From CAZDML01 sp964506645 (GTDB lineage Bacteria; Elusimicrobiota; Elusimicrobia; 2-01-FULL-59-12): DNA of 42,681 nucleotides. Below, piece after piece: positions 30,999-40,208 of the stretch (position 1 is its first letter; every line of letters begins with the position of its first letter). A program made the translations under genes and the position numbers. The notes beneath the pieces are model-generated. The model ran no database searches. It was not told the origin of the DNA and was given only the letters and a program-made list of their open reading frames with translations. The stretch spans positions 1 through 42,681 of the forward strand of contig CAZDML010000005.1 of NCBI GenBank assembly GCA_964506645.1. The letters run 5' to 3'.

Positions 30999-31888
30999 CT
31001 CCTTTCTTGTCCATGTTTGGCGCCGATTTTTTGCTGCGAAACGCGTTATGGGGCAGTCTGGCGGCGGGACTCGTCTGTCCACTCATCGGCATTTATTTCC
31101 TGTTGCGCCGCATGACACTCTTGGGCGTAGCGCTTCCGCAGGTCTCCACCGCAGGGATTTCCTTTGCTTTCTTTCTGCAGGCCCAGGGCATTTTGTCGCA
31201 TGGCGCTGAATCTTCAGAACAGATCGTGGCGTTGGGGGGTTCTCTCCTGTTTACGGTGCTGACGCTCGTTATCCTGGCCTTCCTGGATCGACGAGGCCAA
31301 GCCACGACCGAGCACCGGATCGGCGCGCTCTACGCGCTGACTTTTGCAGCCGCGATGCTTTTCGTAGTGGCCAACCCGCAGGGAGAAATTGAAATCCTGC
31401 ATATGCTTCACGGCGAAATTGTTTCGATCCGCGGAGAGGACTTGTGGCTTCTTCTGCAGGGCTATGCGCTTTTGGTGGCCGCACTCCTTGTCTTTAATAA
31501 TCAGTTTTTGTTGGTTTCCTTTGATCGGGAGTCTGCCAAAGTCATGGGTAAAAATGTGGCGGCATGGGACATTTTTCTTTACGGCTTGATTGGATTGGCC
31601 CTCACGATCAGCGTAATGATTGTGGGACCTATGCTGACATTTGCCTTTCTTATCATTCCCCCACTTGCCGCCCGCCGATTCTGCAAACGGATGGGGTCCT
31701 TTTTTCTGCTCTCTTCACTTATCGGGGGAGTCAGCGGCGTTCTGGGATTTTATCTGTCCTACCGATGGGACTGGCCTCTGGGTCCCACGGATATCGCCGT
31801 GGCCTGTGCCCTTCTAGGGATCTCCGTGGGGATCAAAAAGGGTCTCGAAATTCTCCCAAAAAACGCATTGCCCCCTCCCACGCATTAA
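30995..31888 (+). CDS. znuB: Zinc/manganese ABC transporter permease
   Basis: A 297-residue integral membrane protein of the ABC-3 family with about eight or nine hydrophobic helices. Characteristic segments are LVCPLIGIYFLLRRMTLLGVALPQVSTAGI near the start, an IGALYALTFAAAMLF helix, DRESAKVMGKNVAAWD before a late helix, and GPMLTFAFLIIPPLAARRFCKRM. It forms the channel across the inner membrane for the metal brought by ZnuA. It is the last gene of the plus-strand metal operon and is followed at its stop codon by an 8-bp GC hairpin. Confidence 0.93.
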   Translation: MTPFLSMFGADFLLRNALWGSLAAGLVCPLIGIYFLLRRMTLLGVALPQVSTAGISFAFFLQAQGILSHGAESSEQIVALGGSLLFTVLTLVILAFLDRRGQATTEHRIGALYALTFAAAMLFVVANPQGEIEILHMLHGEIVSIRGEDLWLLLQGYALLVAALLVFNNQFLLVSFDRESAKVMGKNVAAWDIFLYGLIGLALTISVMIVGPMLTFAFLIIPPLAARRFCKRMGSFFLLSSLIGGVSGVLGFYLSYRWDWPLGPTDIAVACALLGISVGIKKGLEILPKNALPPPTH

Positions 31889-31907
31889 GCCCTGCTTAGG
31901 CAGGGCT
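31888..31907 (+). terminator. Hairpin at the end of the znu operon
   Basis: AGCCCTGC (31888-31895), loop TTAG and GCAGGGCT (31900-31907) form a perfect 8-bp stem starting at the znuB stop. A second perfect palindrome, TCTATCGATAGA (31909-31920), follows. There is no U-tract, so termination would not be classically intrinsic. Confidence 0.55.
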
Positions 31908-31960
31908 GTCTATCGATAGAAGCGATCCATGGCCTATTAAACTGAATAAGGAAACAGGGG

Positions 31961-31989
31961 TTGAAATGGCAAAGTTTACGCCCTAGACT
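31961..31989 (+). promoter_or_regulatory. Promoter candidate for the sensor kinase
   Basis: TTGAAA (31961-31966) and TAGACT (31984-31989) are 17 bp apart. The predicted start of transcription is within a few bases of the kinase ATG at 31999, so the mRNA may be nearly leaderless. The only Shine-Dalgarno-like bases, GCAGG, are too close to the ATG. Confidence 0.45.
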
Positions 31990-31998
31990 TAGCAGGCC

Positions 31999-33477
31999 AT
32001 GTTTATCAAAAAGTCATTTAGAGTCTCGCTATTAACCAAAATAGCGCTGCTCATTGTCTTTTTCTCTGCTTTTCCGCTTGCCATTACGATCGGTCTTTTT
32101 GTCTGGCTTCACCCTGCCCATTTCTGGATCGGCTTGTCGCTCTATTGCAGTTTCTCCGTGTTGACCCTTATCGCCGCAATCGCTTTCGCCAAGCATCTGA
32201 CGCGTCCCATTAAAGCTTTCATGCAAGCCATTCAACGGATCAGTCAAGGGGACCTGACCGCCTTTGCCGAAGTACGCACGCATGATGAGCTAAACGATTT
32301 AGGCGTGGCCTTCAACAAGATGATCGAAGACATGCGGCGCTTCCGGGAAATGCGCGTGGATGAAATCGTTGTGGAAAAAGCCAAAACGGAAGGCATCATC
32401 TATTCCAGTGAGGATGGGATTTTACTGACCGACCACCTGGGACAAGTGCAGATCATCAACCCCAAAGCCACCGACATTCTGGATCTGGGCGAAACCAGTC
32501 GCGAAGCACTCTCCGGCCGGCCTGTGTGGAGTTTCGTAAAAGACGATCGCCTGGCCATTGGTCTTCGGGAAGCCGTGGAAGGGCACGAGACGCGCTCGGT
32601 ACGTGAAATCAATTTATCGACGGAGGGCATTCGCCGTTTCTACACCCTGGCGGTGACACACATCGATCCGCCGCAGCTGGCCGACTGTAACGAATGGTCG
32701 GTGATCATCCTGCGCAACATCACCGCTGAAAAGGAACTCCAGAAACTCAAAGATGATTTTGTTCAGTCGCTTACCCATGACCTGCGTAGCCCGCTCACCG
32801 CTGTACGCGGCTATCTGCAGGTGTTGGTTGAAGAGATGGCAGGGCCTGTCAACGAGCAACAGAAAAAAATGCTGCGCGTGATGGAAAATGCCACGACCAA
32901 GTTGCTTTATATTATTTCCAACCTCTTGGACTCCGCAAAGATATCGGCGGGGAAACTACAGGTCAATTTATCGGAAGTGAATCTGCGCCAGCTCATACCC
33001 AATTTGGTGGAAATTATGCACGCCGAAGCCGCTAAAAAGAAAATCACGCTCACGGTTGAGCTTCCAGACACGTTTAGTGCGATTAATATTGATGCCAGTC
33101 TCATTGAACGCGTGATCATTAATCTCATCAGCAATGCCGTGAAATTCACCCCGGAAAACGGCTTCATCACGATCAAAGCCGCGGAATTGTCCGATCGGGT
33201 TCAGATTCAAGTGGTCGATACGGGCCCGGGGATTCCGGCAGAATTTATGGACAAGATGTTTAAGCGTTTTGAGCAGGTGAGCGGCACAAAAGGTGGAACA
33301 GGTCTGGGGCTATCAAACTGTAAGTACATTGTGGAAGCGCACATGGGCGAAATTGGCGTACGCTCCAAGCTGGGCGAGGGCTCAGCGTTTACCTTCACGC
33401 TGCCCAAAGGTCTCGAACAAAATGAAAAAGGCCAGATCTTCCGCATCCGCCCAGAAGCCCTCAAGAAAGCCTCGTAA
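31999..33477 (+). CDS. Orphan membrane sensor histidine kinase (HAMP-PAS-HisKA-HATPase)
   Basis: A 492-residue kinase with two membrane helices (about 11-35 and 43-63) separated by only a few residues, so there is almost no periplasmic sensor. A HAMP domain (KHLTRPIKAF onward, 65-118) and a PAS domain (about 125-245) follow. The HisKA box SLTHDLRSPL has phospho-acceptor His260. The ATPase domain has N-box NLISNAVKFTPENG, G1 DTGPGIP, and G2 GGTGLGLSNCKYIVEAHMG. No response regulator is adjacent. Sensing is likely through the membrane or the PAS pocket. It is convergent with htrA (1 bp between stops), but regulation of htrA is only a guess. Confidence 0.93.
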   Translation: MFIKKSFRVSLLTKIALLIVFFSAFPLAITIGLFVWLHPAHFWIGLSLYCSFSVLTLIAAIAFAKHLTRPIKAFMQAIQRISQGDLTAFAEVRTHDELNDLGVAFNKMIEDMRRFREMRVDEIVVEKAKTEGIIYSSEDGILLTDHLGQVQIINPKATDILDLGETSREALSGRPVWSFVKDDRLAIGLREAVEGHETRSVREINLSTEGIRRFYTLAVTHIDPPQLADCNEWSVIILRNITAEKELQKLKDDFVQSLTHDLRSPLTAVRGYLQVLVEEMAGPVNEQQKKMLRVMENATTKLLYIISNLLDSAKISAGKLQVNLSEVNLRQLIPNLVEIMHAEAAKKKITLTVELPDTFSAINIDASLIERVIINLISNAVKFTPENGFITIKAAELSDRVQIQVVDTGPGIPAEFMDKMFKRFEQVSGTKGGTGLGLSNCKYIVEAHMGEIGVRSKLGEGSAFTFTLPKGLEQNEKGQIFRIRPEALKKAS

Positions 33478-33478
33478 C

Positions 33479-35035
33479 TTACCCCAGTGTCACACTGAGA
33501 TACATCGGATGCCCTTGCCGCAGCACATCCAGGACAACTCCGTCTTTTAAATTTACTTTAGACGTCGCTTTCTCAAATGATGTCGTGTCAGGCGTCGCCT
33601 GCTGATTGACGGAACGGATCACATCACCCACCGCCAGCCCGAGTTCTGCCAGCGGACTGTCATCGGCCACATCCACCACGATAACCCCGGATGCGTCGTC
33701 CGGTTGGCGGAAGCGTCGACCCAAGTCGGGGGTCAGCTTCATCACCTGAATCCCTTTCCATTCGTGACGTGCCGTCTTTTCTTCCTTCTCGCTGGATTTG
33801 GCACTGTCTTTGCGCCGCTCATCAGCAGAATCTGGGCGTTCGCCCAACACCACGGTCAGTGTGACTTCTTTTTTCTCACGGATGACGACCATGGGGATCG
33901 CTTTTTTGGGAGCGGTCACAGCCACCATGGCCTGCAGTTTATCGGGAGACTCGACGTCTTTCCCATCAAAACGACGGACCACATCGCCGCGCTTAAGACC
34001 GGCTTTACTTGCGGGCGAGTCTTTCATCACATCAGTCACCAGGGCCCCTTTGGTATCCGGAAGACCGAAACTTTTCGCTATGGCGGGTGAAATCTCCCGC
34101 GCTAATTCAACACCGAGCCAGCCGCGAATCACATGGCCCTTGTGAATCAGGTCATCGAGAATTTCCTTCACCTGATTTACAGGCACGGCAAAACCAATGC
34201 CTGCGAATACCCCGGTCGGCGCGTATATGGCCGTGTTGATGCCCACCACTTCCCCGCGAATGTTCAAAAGCGGTCCGCCCGAATTGCCGCGGTTAATCGC
34301 CGCATCCGTCTGCAGTAAATTGCGATATTCATGTCCTTCGATGGACAACGTCTGGTTGCTGGCGGAAACCACCCCCACCGTGACGGTCTGGGCCAGTCCA
34401 AAAGGAGAGCCGATGGCAATCGCCCAATCACCGACTTTTACACGCTCCGAATCTCCGAGCGCAGCATAGGGGAGTTTGTGGCCGGCTTTAATACGAACCA
34501 CGGCCAAATCGGTACGCGGATCTTTGCCGACCACTTTACCGATATACTCTTTCTTTTCTGCCCCTTTTTCGATCACGATGACCTTAATTTCAGAAGCTTC
34601 ACGCACGACATGGTCGTTGGTGAGTACAAGCCCGTCCGGATCAATAATGACTCCGGATCCCACGCCTTCGGTTTTAAACTCGCGGGGTTTCCCGTTCGGA
34701 CGGCGCATGCGCGGACGCCCGTAGGGATTTTCGTCATTCTCCTGTCCCATAAAATTCTGAAAAAACTCCTGGAGCGGATCACCGAAGAAAAATTCCGGAC
34801 CTGCGTTGGACACTTGTTCGATATGCACCGTTGAAATGCTGACCACCGCTGGTTTCACCAGTTCAGCGACGTTGGAAAACGACGATTGCAGGTTGAGGAC
34901 TTCAGGGTGCACGTCCGCTTTTGGACCCCCCGAAGGCACGCTGTACGATGTTAAACGAAAATCAGAATGCAGCCAGTCCGCTTTATACGCCCACCATCCC
35001 AACACCAGTGTCACAACAATCAGCCATCGTCTCAT
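33479..35035 (-). CDS. Periplasmic serine protease of the DegP/HtrA family
   Basis: A 518-residue envelope protease with an N-terminal signal/anchor helix (about 3-17). The trypsin-like triad is intact: His142 in TNDHVV, Asp176 in TDLAVVR and Ser252 in RGNSGGPL. Two PDZ domains follow (about 300-395 and 430-518), joined by a highly charged Lys/Glu/Ser linker. It degrades or chaperones misfolded envelope proteins. An unusual insert rich in Asn/Pro/Arg (about 95-118) lies in the LA-loop region. The GH57-like lipoprotein gene ends 20 bp upstream on the same strand, so the two are likely one operon. Confidence 0.95.
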   Translation of the reverse strand: MRRWLIVVTLVLGWWAYKADWLHSDFRLTSYSVPSGGPKADVHPEVLNLQSSFSNVAELVKPAVVSISTVHIEQVSNAGPEFFFGDPLQEFFQNFMGQENDENPYGRPRMRRPNGKPREFKTEGVGSGVIIDPDGLVLTNDHVVREASEIKVIVIEKGAEKKEYIGKVVGKDPRTDLAVVRIKAGHKLPYAALGDSERVKVGDWAIAIGSPFGLAQTVTVGVVSASNQTLSIEGHEYRNLLQTDAAINRGNSGGPLLNIRGEVVGINTAIYAPTGVFAGIGFAVPVNQVKEILDDLIHKGHVIRGWLGVELAREISPAIAKSFGLPDTKGALVTDVMKDSPASKAGLKRGDVVRRFDGKDVESPDKLQAMVAVTAPKKAIPMVVIREKKEVTLTVVLGERPDSADERRKDSAKSSEKEEKTARHEWKGIQVMKLTPDLGRRFRQPDDASGVIVVDVADDSPLAELGLAVGDVIRSVNQQATPDTTSFEKATSKVNLKDGVVLDVLRQGHPMYLSVTLG

Positions 35036-35055
35036 ACGATCCTCCTAAATAGGTT

Positions 35056-36834
35056 TTACTTCGCGGCGCGCAAGAAGGGAAGCGCCGTGGTCTGTCCTGC
35101 GGCCGCAGCCTTTAACACATCAGGCTGCGAAACACCGGAAGGGTCCAGCACATCGTTCACGCCCTGCAGCGGCAGGGGCATATCGCCGCCTAAAGACGGA
35201 TCGCGCATCATCGCCAGCGCCTGGAAACCCCACCGCTGCGGATTCCCGCGAAGCGTATCGCGCGGGATACGCACAAACCAACTCAGGGTCCCCGTCACCA
35301 GAGGAAACACGGCCTGGCGGTCAAAAGTTCCTCCCCCTCGTGTCCGGTACAACACGGCTTGCGTATCCGCAAGCACGAGCGCGTATTCCCAGGCATCCCG
35401 CGGCAGTGTCATAAAGCTTCGGCCAGGCAGAAAGGATGTCGTTCCAATACCCGGTTGGCCGTTCAAATCCATATAGATATCCATCACCAGCGGCACCGTG
35501 ATACTGGAAGATAACGTGATCATGAAGTCTAAAGTGTCGCTCGAAACGGTCACTGTTAGGCCCTGAATATCCGGAATACCCACGAGATCCGCGGGCTGCG
35601 CATCCCCCACAGGATCTGTGATGACCAGCTGCTTCTGCATATCGGACAGGACCGACCAAGTGATCGCCGATGTGGCAACCGTCACCTGCGATGCCACCGC
35701 GGAGTCGTCTATAGCGAACAAATCTTCCGGTGGATTTTCACCGACCAGCCGGAAAATGGAGGACAGAGTCGCCTTAAACTCAAATTCGGTCTCCGGCCGG
35801 GAAAAGAAATTGGCATTTTCTGCCGCGTACAGTTCATTGAATGCGGCATCGAGCCGAGCCACGGAAGCCCGGCCGGAATTTTTATACCGCTCCAGCATCT
35901 CGCGGGTCTTTCGCAGCCACGTCCAGGCCGTATTGCTGCGCGGGTTTCCGATCCATCGGCTCCAGTCAGCCTCCAGCCATGTCTTGCCACCTCCGGCCGC
36001 AGACAGCGACAGCTCTGGCCACACTTGCGATACACCGGAGGGGATGTTCCAGGGGTTTCGATCACGTGCCTGTTCTTGAGCCCATTGTGCGAGCTGCTCC
36101 GTACTTTTGAGGGGGGATGGAAAACGCTCATCCAGCACCCGCACATGGGCGGACATTGTGGAGGTGGTGGTATCCCAAACGGTTATGGAACCGGCACGGG
36201 CAGCATTGGCCGTCGTTGAAAGACCGAGCGCACCGACTATCCATTCAAACCCCATGCGGCGCAGGAGAGACAGCAGTTCCGGACTGGAGGCCCCATAGGG
36301 AAGCACCAGCCCTTTAGGGGCTTTATTCCACACCTTGATAAAGTCGGCTTTGCTCTGGGCCACAATCTGAAGAGCATCATCGGAAAAGGCGAAAGCAGGC
36401 TGCGGAAGACTCACGCCAGGGGACATCGTCAGGCGGGCACTGTCGGAATTGACTAAGAGCGGAAGTACGGGCGCGTTGGGCAGTTGCAGCGCAAGCTCCA
36501 AACGGCCCTGCTGCTCTAAAGTTTCGATTTTTGTTTTCAGCAGGGGATCCTGAATCAACTTATGAAAGCGAGGGGAGACGGCGAGAACCATTTTCCACTG
36601 CGGATAGCGGTCAAACAACCGGAGGCTAGAAGCCGCCGTCGTTTCAGACAATGGCACATACAACACCCAGGAAGCGGGTATGGCATTGGAAACAGCCGGT
36701 GAAACAGCGGGTTCTGCAGCCAGACGAGTTTGTGAAGAGTCCGTAGGAATGACCGGACCCGACACCGTGGTTGCGGCACATCCTGCGAGCATGACCCCTG
36801 CAGCACAGACCAAAAATTTGCTCACGCGATCCAT
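35056..36834 (-). CDS. Lipoprotein with degenerate GH57-like domain and C-terminal glucodextranase-type module
   Basis: A 592-residue lipoprotein (lipobox LAGC, Cys about 19). The middle part follows the layout of GH57 amylase-like enzymes, but the expected motifs are altered. Where active family members have HPILPLL it has NAPVLPLL, where they have a WPSEG-type motif it has LPYGASSPE, and where they have ELYIAEGSDWFWW it has ELYAAENANFFSR. The C-terminal ~200 residues (DPVGDAQPADLVG, then a beta-rich domain) resemble the carbohydrate-binding C-terminal module of glucodextranases. I infer a non-catalytic envelope protein that may bind glycan. It is divergent from the GT2 gene across 23 bp and upstream of htrA. 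Confidence 0.75.
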   Translation of the reverse strand: MDRVSKFLVCAAGVMLAGCAATTVSGPVIPTDSSQTRLAAEPAVSPAVSNAIPASWVLYVPLSETTAASSLRLFDRYPQWKMVLAVSPRFHKLIQDPLLKTKIETLEQQGRLELALQLPNAPVLPLLVNSDSARLTMSPGVSLPQPAFAFSDDALQIVAQSKADFIKVWNKAPKGLVLPYGASSPELLSLLRRMGFEWIVGALGLSTTANAARAGSITVWDTTTSTMSAHVRVLDERFPSPLKSTEQLAQWAQEQARDRNPWNIPSGVSQVWPELSLSAAGGGKTWLEADWSRWIGNPRSNTAWTWLRKTREMLERYKNSGRASVARLDAAFNELYAAENANFFSRPETEFEFKATLSSIFRLVGENPPEDLFAIDDSAVASQVTVATSAITWSVLSDMQKQLVITDPVGDAQPADLVGIPDIQGLTVTVSSDTLDFMITLSSSITVPLVMDIYMDLNGQPGIGTTSFLPGRSFMTLPRDAWEYALVLADTQAVLYRTRGGGTFDRQAVFPLVTGTLSWFVRIPRDTLRGNPQRWGFQALAMMRDPSLGGDMPLPLQGVNDVLDPSGVSQPDVLKAAAAGQTTALPFLRAAK

Positions 36835-36857
36835 CTAACCTATTATAACACCGACCT

Positions 36858-38009
36858 ATGATTTTCCTGACGGTTCTCGCTGCACTGACATTATTGGCGG
36901 TCACCGCCGGTTCCCTGGAAATGGCCTGGGGCAACCGTCGCGTCCCCTTTCTTGCCCGTCTCCCTGTGACGTCCCAAACACCGTGGCCGAAAATATCGAT
37001 TGTCATCCCAGCACGCAACGAAGAACGCAATATCGCCTCCGCTCTAGCGTCTGTGTTGCGTATGGACTACGAACCACTGGAAGTCCTGGTGGTTAACGAC
37101 CGGTCCACCGACAGCACAGGAAAGATTTTGGCAGACCTGGCCGCACGGTATCCGCGGTTACGGCCGCTCGACGTTCAACAGCTTCCAGAGGGTTGGATCG
37201 GCAAAAATCACGCACTGGCTTATGGAGCATCGCAGGCCATCGGGGAATGGATTCTTTTTGCCGATGCGGATGTGGTCATGGACCCGAGCACGCTTAAGCG
37301 CGCCATGGCTTATGCGCTGGAGAAGAAACGCGACCATGTGGCCGTCATTCCGGATCTTGCTTTGCAGGGCTTCTGGCTCACGCTTTTTGCGTCCTGCTTT
37401 ACGATGTTTTTTTCGGCCTATTACAAACCGTGGAAGGTCAGCCAGCCCAAAAGTTCCAGTTTCGTGGGCATCGGCGCGTTCAATTTAATGAAGCGCTCGG
37501 TGTATGACGCAGTCGGTGGGCATGCGCGCATTGCGCTGCGGCCGGACGACGACCTGATGCTTGGCAAACTGGTGAAGCGTGCTGGCTATGCGCAGGATCT
37601 TCTCTACGGCCAGCACATGCTCTCCGTGGAATGGTATGCCTCAACTCGAGAAATGGTGAATGGTCTAATGAAAAACGCTTTTTCAGGGGCGAATTATTCC
37701 ATTCTCTTGAATGTATTTTTTACCTTCGCCGTGGTGGCTGTTTATATCTGGCCGTTTCTGGCGATCGTATTAACGCAAGGGCGTCTCTGGGCGCTCAATA
37801 TGGCCATCGTGACGGTGGAGCTCGCTTTGTTTTACGATACCACGCGGTTTTTGGGATACCGGAAGTGGATTGCTTTCACGGTGCCCATTGGAGCGCTGTT
37901 CATGATTTACATTATGTGGCGGGCGATGCTCTTAAATCTGCGGGAAGGCGGTATCCGCTGGCGCGGAACGTTTTATTCGCTCGATGCGCTCAAGAAGAAT
38001 AAAGTATGA
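36858..38009 (+). CDS. Membrane glycosyltransferase, family GT2 (HpnB/CrtQ-like)
   Basis: A 383-residue protein. An N-terminal helix (1-20) precedes a GT-A domain with ISIVIPARNEERNIASAL, VVNDRSTDST, the metal-binding FADADV and the acceptor-site region LRPDDDLMLG. Three or four C-terminal membrane helices follow (about 280-360). This topology matches polyprenyl- or carotenoid/hopanoid-associated GT2 enzymes. The donor sugar and acceptor cannot be read from the sequence. Its last 20 bp overlap the end of the opposite-strand GT-C gene. The promoter must lie in the 23-bp gap or inside the lipoprotein gene's 5' end. Confidence 0.88.
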   Translation: MIFLTVLAALTLLAVTAGSLEMAWGNRRVPFLARLPVTSQTPWPKISIVIPARNEERNIASALASVLRMDYEPLEVLVVNDRSTDSTGKILADLAARYPRLRPLDVQQLPEGWIGKNHALAYGASQAIGEWILFADADVVMDPSTLKRAMAYALEKKRDHVAVIPDLALQGFWLTLFASCFTMFFSAYYKPWKVSQPKSSSFVGIGAFNLMKRSVYDAVGGHARIALRPDDDLMLGKLVKRAGYAQDLLYGQHMLSVEWYASTREMVNGLMKNAFSGANYSILLNVFFTFAVVAVYIWPFLAIVLTQGRLWALNMAIVTVELALFYDTTRFLGYRKWIAFTVPIGALFMIYIMWRAMLLNLREGGIRWRGTFYSLDALKKNKV

Positions 38010-39303
38010 GGCGCGCACGTTCTAGATTTTTAGCGGCACTCAGATCGTGCGGGTTGCGTTTCAGGGCCTTTTCGAAATAAGGAACGGCCTCACGCACCTG
38101 TCCTTGGGAGGCCAATAATGCACCCCAGTTGGTGTTCCCAAAAGCAGAATCTGGATCCACCCGTAACACTCCCTGAATAAACCGCGGGTAGCTTGACCAG
38201 ATTTTCATCTGACGAAAGGTCCCGCCGAGCAACAAGACCAACACCGCCACCGCACCGAACCGATACGCGCGAACGGGGGGCAGCTGATCGAGTCCATAGC
38301 CGAGCCCTAGAGAAAATAAAATTCCTGGGAGATAACTGTACCGATCTGCGGCCAATTGTTCGCCGCTTTGCAAAAGGCCCGACAAAGGCGCGATGAGAAC
38401 CACATAGGCCACCCATCCCTTCCAAACCCAGGGCCGTTCGGTGCGCTGCGCCCAGGCCAGTGCCCACACCAAGAGGGCGCCGATCCCATAGAGCCGGTAA
38501 GGAGTCCCTAGGAAACGAATCGGATGGATCACTTCATAATAAGGACTCAGTCCGAGCGGGCAGAGCGTCTTCTGGACATAGAAAAAAAGACTGTTTAAAA
38601 ATAAGACCAGGCGGTCCCCCGTGCTGAACACTCCCAGCGGTACGGTGGCCCCGAACTGGTGTTGTCCCCAAAACGCTGTCCAACCGAGTGCCAGCGACAC
38701 GGCAAAAAAAGGAATTTTCTCCTTCCATCGAACATTCGGCCATTCGTACAAAATCAAAAGCACCGGCAGCGCTGCGGCCGAGGCTTTGCAAAACATCCCG
38801 CAGACAAAGAAAACCCATGTCCATCCGATGCGCTCACGGGCATAGGCCAAAAGTGCGGCCAGAAAGAAAAATCCAGATAGCAACTCCCGTCGCTCACTCA
38901 GCCACAGCACCGGCTCCACGCGTAGCGGATGAATCGCCCAGAAAAGAGCGGCGGTAAGTACGACCCAAGGCTGACGCACAAACCGCTGCAGCAAAAGGGC
39001 GAGCAAGACGCTGCTGGCCGCATGGATCAGCAGGCTTGAGAAGTGGAACCCCTGTGGGTTTAACCCATAGAGACGGTAGTCCACCGCGGAACTGACCCAG
39101 GTGAGCGGCATATAAAATCCGAAATAGTACGAGGTGAAGAAGGTCTTCAGGCTGGTGAACGACAACGACCGGTATGTCATATTTTCGAGGAAGTTTTTCG
39201 GGTCGTCCCAATTGATGAACCCGAAGCGGACGGCAGGCAAAAAGACAAGAAACGAAATCAGCCCTACAAAGACCGGCCCCCAGCCTTTCCAGGGTTTCTG
39301 CAT
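37990..39303 (-). CDS. TMTC-like multipass membrane protein (GT-C fold) with C-terminal TPR
   Basis: A 437-residue protein with about ten membrane helices. The first lumenal/periplasmic loop holds FINWDDPKNFLENM, the DD motif typical of GT-C mannosyltransferases of the TMTC/PMT type. WAIHPLRVEPVLWLSERRELLSG is another family block. The tail (about 385-437) is a single TPR-like pair (FGNTNWGALLASQGQVREAVPYFEKAL). It probably transfers sugar from a lipid donor to protein or envelope glycans, but the substrate is unknown. Its ATG directly abuts the TAA of the upstream hydrolase gene (no gap). Confidence 0.85.
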   Translation of the reverse strand: MQKPWKGWGPVFVGLISFLVFLPAVRFGFINWDDPKNFLENMTYRSLSFTSLKTFFTSYYFGFYMPLTWVSSAVDYRLYGLNPQGFHFSSLLIHAASSVLLALLLQRFVRQPWVVLTAALFWAIHPLRVEPVLWLSERRELLSGFFFLAALLAYARERIGWTWVFFVCGMFCKASAAALPVLLILYEWPNVRWKEKIPFFAVSLALGWTAFWGQHQFGATVPLGVFSTGDRLVLFLNSLFFYVQKTLCPLGLSPYYEVIHPIRFLGTPYRLYGIGALLVWALAWAQRTERPWVWKGWVAYVVLIAPLSGLLQSGEQLAADRYSYLPGILFSLGLGYGLDQLPPVRAYRFGAVAVLVLLLGGTFRQMKIWSSYPRFIQGVLRVDPDSAFGNTNWGALLASQGQVREAVPYFEKALKRNPHDLSAAKNLERARLILYSS

Positions 39304-40089
39304 TTACTTGGCGAGATCTTTAAGCGTGTACGTCGTTCCGATTTTCATCTCACGAACCTGCCCCAATGCGCCCATCGCTGCCATTTCTTTTTTGAGTTGC
39401 TCGGGCGTTCCCGCCAGGGCCGGGAAGGTTCCAAAATGCATGGGCACCACAACACGGGCCTGCAGTAGCTTGGCAGCGCGAGCCGCTTCCATCGGGCCCA
39501 TGGTATAGACACCCCCGATCGGCAGGAGATCAATATTGGGATGATACAGCTCGGAGATGAGTGACATGTTCTGAAACACTCCGGTGTCGCCGGCGTGATA
39601 GATCGTTAACGATCCGAATTCCTGGATCACAAAACCCATGGGGGCGCCCGCATACACCTGCTGGTCACCCTCCTTCGTGCTTGACGCATGCACGGCTTCG
39701 ACCCCCATAATCGTCCACTCGCCGACTTTCACAGTTCCGGAAGGGTAGATATGCCTAACGTTTTTCACGCCATGTTTTTGGGCAATGTCGGCCAGCTCCA
39801 TCGATGTGATGAGCGGGGCGTTGTACTTCTTGCACAACTCAAACGCTTCTCCAACATGGTCAAAATGGCCATGCGTCACGAGGATCGCTTCCACATGTTT
39901 TAAAAGGATCTCTTTCGGCGCTTTCGGATTGGTCAGCCAGGGATCGATCAATAACACTTTGCCGCCGCGGGAGGTCAGCTTAAACGCCGCTTGGCCGTAC
40001 CAGGTCAGGGTTTGGTCATCGGCCCGAGCCGGCACTGCTAGACATACAAAACAGATTGTGAAATAAACAATTTTTTGAATTGGTCTCAT
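39304..40089 (-). CDS. Exported metallo-beta-lactamase-fold hydrolase (UlaG/UPF0173-like)
   Basis: A 261-residue protein with a signal peptide (ends PARA). The fold is clear: LTWYGQAAFKL, LLIDPWLTNP, the zinc motif THGHFDH, a downstream HAGDTGVF and VVPMHFGTFP near the C-terminus. UPF0173/UlaG-like proteins are usually cytoplasmic; here the protein is sent to the periplasm. Substrate unknown. AAAGGAG lies upstream at a normal distance from the ATG at 40087-40089. It is co-transcribed with the GT-C gene (TAA|ATG junction). Confidence 0.9.
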   Translation of the reverse strand: MRPIQKIVYFTICFVCLAVPARADDQTLTWYGQAAFKLTSRGGKVLLIDPWLTNPKAPKEILLKHVEAILVTHGHFDHVGEAFELCKKYNAPLITSMELADIAQKHGVKNVRHIYPSGTVKVGEWTIMGVEAVHASSTKEGDQQVYAGAPMGFVIQEFGSLTIYHAGDTGVFQNMSLISELYHPNIDLLPIGGVYTMGPMEAARAAKLLQARVVVPMHFGTFPALAGTPEQLKKEMAAMGALGQVREMKIGTTYTLKDLAK

Positions 40090-40130
40090 GAGGAACGCTC
40101 CTTTCCAATCGTTAGGTCGAGGGGTGGGAC

Positions 40131-40158
40131 TTGAAATTTTTCCAATCTTTATTATAAA
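40131..40158 (+). promoter_or_regulatory. Promoter candidate for the moxR operon
   Basis: TTGAAA (40131-40136) and TATAAA (40153-40158) are 16 bp apart in an AT-rich stretch between divergent genes, about 50 bp before the moxR ATG. Confidence 0.55.
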
Positions 40159-40208
40159 TATTTTTGTAAGAATCCTCGTATCTCACATCACATCTGAAGG
40201 AGTCCGCT

